From Bacillota bacterium (lineage in GTDB: Bacteria; Bacillota; Clostridia; Peptostreptococcales; Acidaminobacteraceae): a stretch of 6,707 bases of DNA. The stretch lies in NCBI GenBank assembly GCA_023443345.1, contig JAEZUZ010000116.1:1-6707 (forward strand), given 5' to 3'. This document shows, piece after piece, positions 5,825 to 6,707 of the stretch. The notes under the pieces were generated by a model. The model ran no database searches, was not told the origin of the DNA, and saw only the letters and a program-made list of their open reading frames with translations. The stretch's first letter is position 1, and the number at the start of each line of letters is the position of its first letter. A program made the translations under genes and the position numbers.

Positions 5825-6707
5825 ATGAATGATAAAGCATTAAGTATACTTAAATTGCTTATTAATGACAATTCATTAAAAACAAGAGATATTGAATTAA
5901 AATTAAATCTTACAAAGAGACAGATAAGTTATGCCCTTGACCAGATAAATGAAACTCTTATGCAAAATGATGTTCCAATAATTAAAAGAGATTTTAAAGG
6001 TAATTTTTTTGTTTCTAAAGAAGTGTATGAATTTTTTAAACAAAATGAGTATAGTAGTAGATATTTCTCTCTAAGTCAAAGGCTTGAATATATATTCTTG
6101 TATATCTATTTGTACAATAAGGAAGTTACCATATATCATCTTCAAGTTTTATTAGATATAAGCAAAAACACTGCAATGAAGGACATAAAAGAGTTAAGAA
6201 AAAAACTTGAAGAATACAATATAAGGCTTACATTTTCTAAAATAAAAGGCTATGTATTAAGTGGTAAAGAATATGACTTAAGAATTTTTACCAACTCAAT
6301 TATAAGAAGAAATCTAAATTTAAATAGAAATACTTCATTATTTTCTGATTTTACTTCTAAGTATCACGATAAGGCAGTACATCTTATTACTTTAATCGAA
6401 AAAAATTTAAATATAAAGTATTCAGATGATGCTTTTAAATTCTTAGTTGAAGCAATTAAATTTACTCTAGCTAGAATAGATAGTAAAAAGAGCAGAAAGC
6501 TTAAAATAGAGAGATTTATATTAGATAAAACTAAAGAATATGAATTGGTAAGTCAGATATATGATTCTAAAGATGAAGAAGAAATTTTATATATGACTCT
6601 TTTATTTATTGCATCAAATATCTATGTAAAAAACTTAGTTGAAGATATAAGTTTTAACAATGAATTTTTAGAAGAAGTAAAGAATATAGTTCATCAGATG
6701 ATTATTG
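5825..6707 (+). CDS. BglG/LicR/MtlR-type PRD transcriptional regulator (3'-partial)
   Basis: The frame is open for 294 codons to the window edge. AGGGAG at 5814-5819 lies 5 nt before the ATG. Residues 1-60 form an N-terminal helix-turn-helix (SLKTRDIELKLNLTKRQISY, 17-36). Residues 83-153 form a second Mga/HTH_11-like helix-turn-helix with the family's typical ending, a 'SKNTAMKDIKELRKKLEEYNI' stretch (about 113-133) then 'KGYVLSGKEYDLR' (141-153). A PRD follows from about 180 to 270, and a second PRD may begin at about 275. This domain order is that of sugar-operon activators whose PRDs are phosphorylated by PTS proteins; PRD2 and any EIIB/EIIA-like domains would lie beyond the edge. By my alignment the two usual PRD1 histidines are Ala210 and Leu260. 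The gene lies after the operon's terminator on the same strand and is presumably transcribed separately. It probably controls the upstream PTS-peptidase operon (inference). Confidence 0.85.
   Translation, partial: MNDKALSILKLLINDNSLKTRDIELKLNLTKRQISYALDQINETLMQNDVPIIKRDFKGNFFVSKEVYEFFKQNEYSSRYFSLSQRLEYIFLYIYLYNKEVTIYHLQVLLDISKNTAMKDIKELRKKLEEYNIRLTFSKIKGYVLSGKEYDLRIFTNSIIRRNLNLNRNTSLFSDFTSKYHDKAVHLITLIEKNLNIKYSDDAFKFLVEAIKFTLARIDSKKSRKLKIERFILDKTKEYELVSQIYDSKDEEEILYMTLLFIASNIYVKNLVEDISFNNEFLEEVKNIVHQMII

Overview
The window is a compact, AT-rich stretch from what looks like a low-GC, anaerobic Gram-positive bacterium (Firmicutes, Clostridia/Tissierellia-like). The evidence is strong purine-rich ribosome binding sites, heavy use of AGA and ATA codons, a PTS sugar permease, a PRD-type regulator and a relative of the glycine/sarcosine/betaine reductase protein GrdB, a family typical of amino-acid-fermenting anaerobes. 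The exact genus cannot be read from the sequence. All genes lie on the + strand.

Positions 1-5672 form one tightly packed operon whose start lies upstream of the window. In order it encodes: the C-terminal most of a lactose/cellobiose-family PTS permease EIIC (cut by the left edge); a 173-residue stand-alone protein resembling the N-terminal part of GrdB; an M42-aminopeptidase-like protein that has lost nearly all metal and catalytic residues; a second M42 protein with all of them intact; a short M20 (PepV/Sapep-like) metallopeptidase with a reduced lid domain; and a TIM-barrel-like protein of unknown function. Junctions are 1 nt, 13 nt, a 1 nt overlap, a 13 nt overlap and a 4 nt overlap, so translational coupling is likely. 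A hairpin with a U tract (5698-5724) closes the operon.

The 152 bp gap at 5673-5824 holds the terminator, a perfect 11 bp inverted repeat built from two TGTACA palindromes exactly 21 bp apart (a probable operator), and a weak promoter candidate. After it comes a BglG/LicR-type PRD transcription regulator, cut by the right edge, that probably senses PTS phosphorylation.

Working model (inference): the PTS brings in a phosphorylated substrate, and the M42/M20 enzymes release amino acids from it or from linked peptides. A sugar-peptide or sugar-amino-acid conjugate would explain why a sugar permease is cotranscribed with three peptidase-family proteins. The oddest parts are the dead M42 paralogue beside a live one, the solo GrdB-like domain carrying a CGPC motif, the lid-reduced M20 enzyme, and a PRD1 domain that seems to lack both usual phosphorylation histidines.
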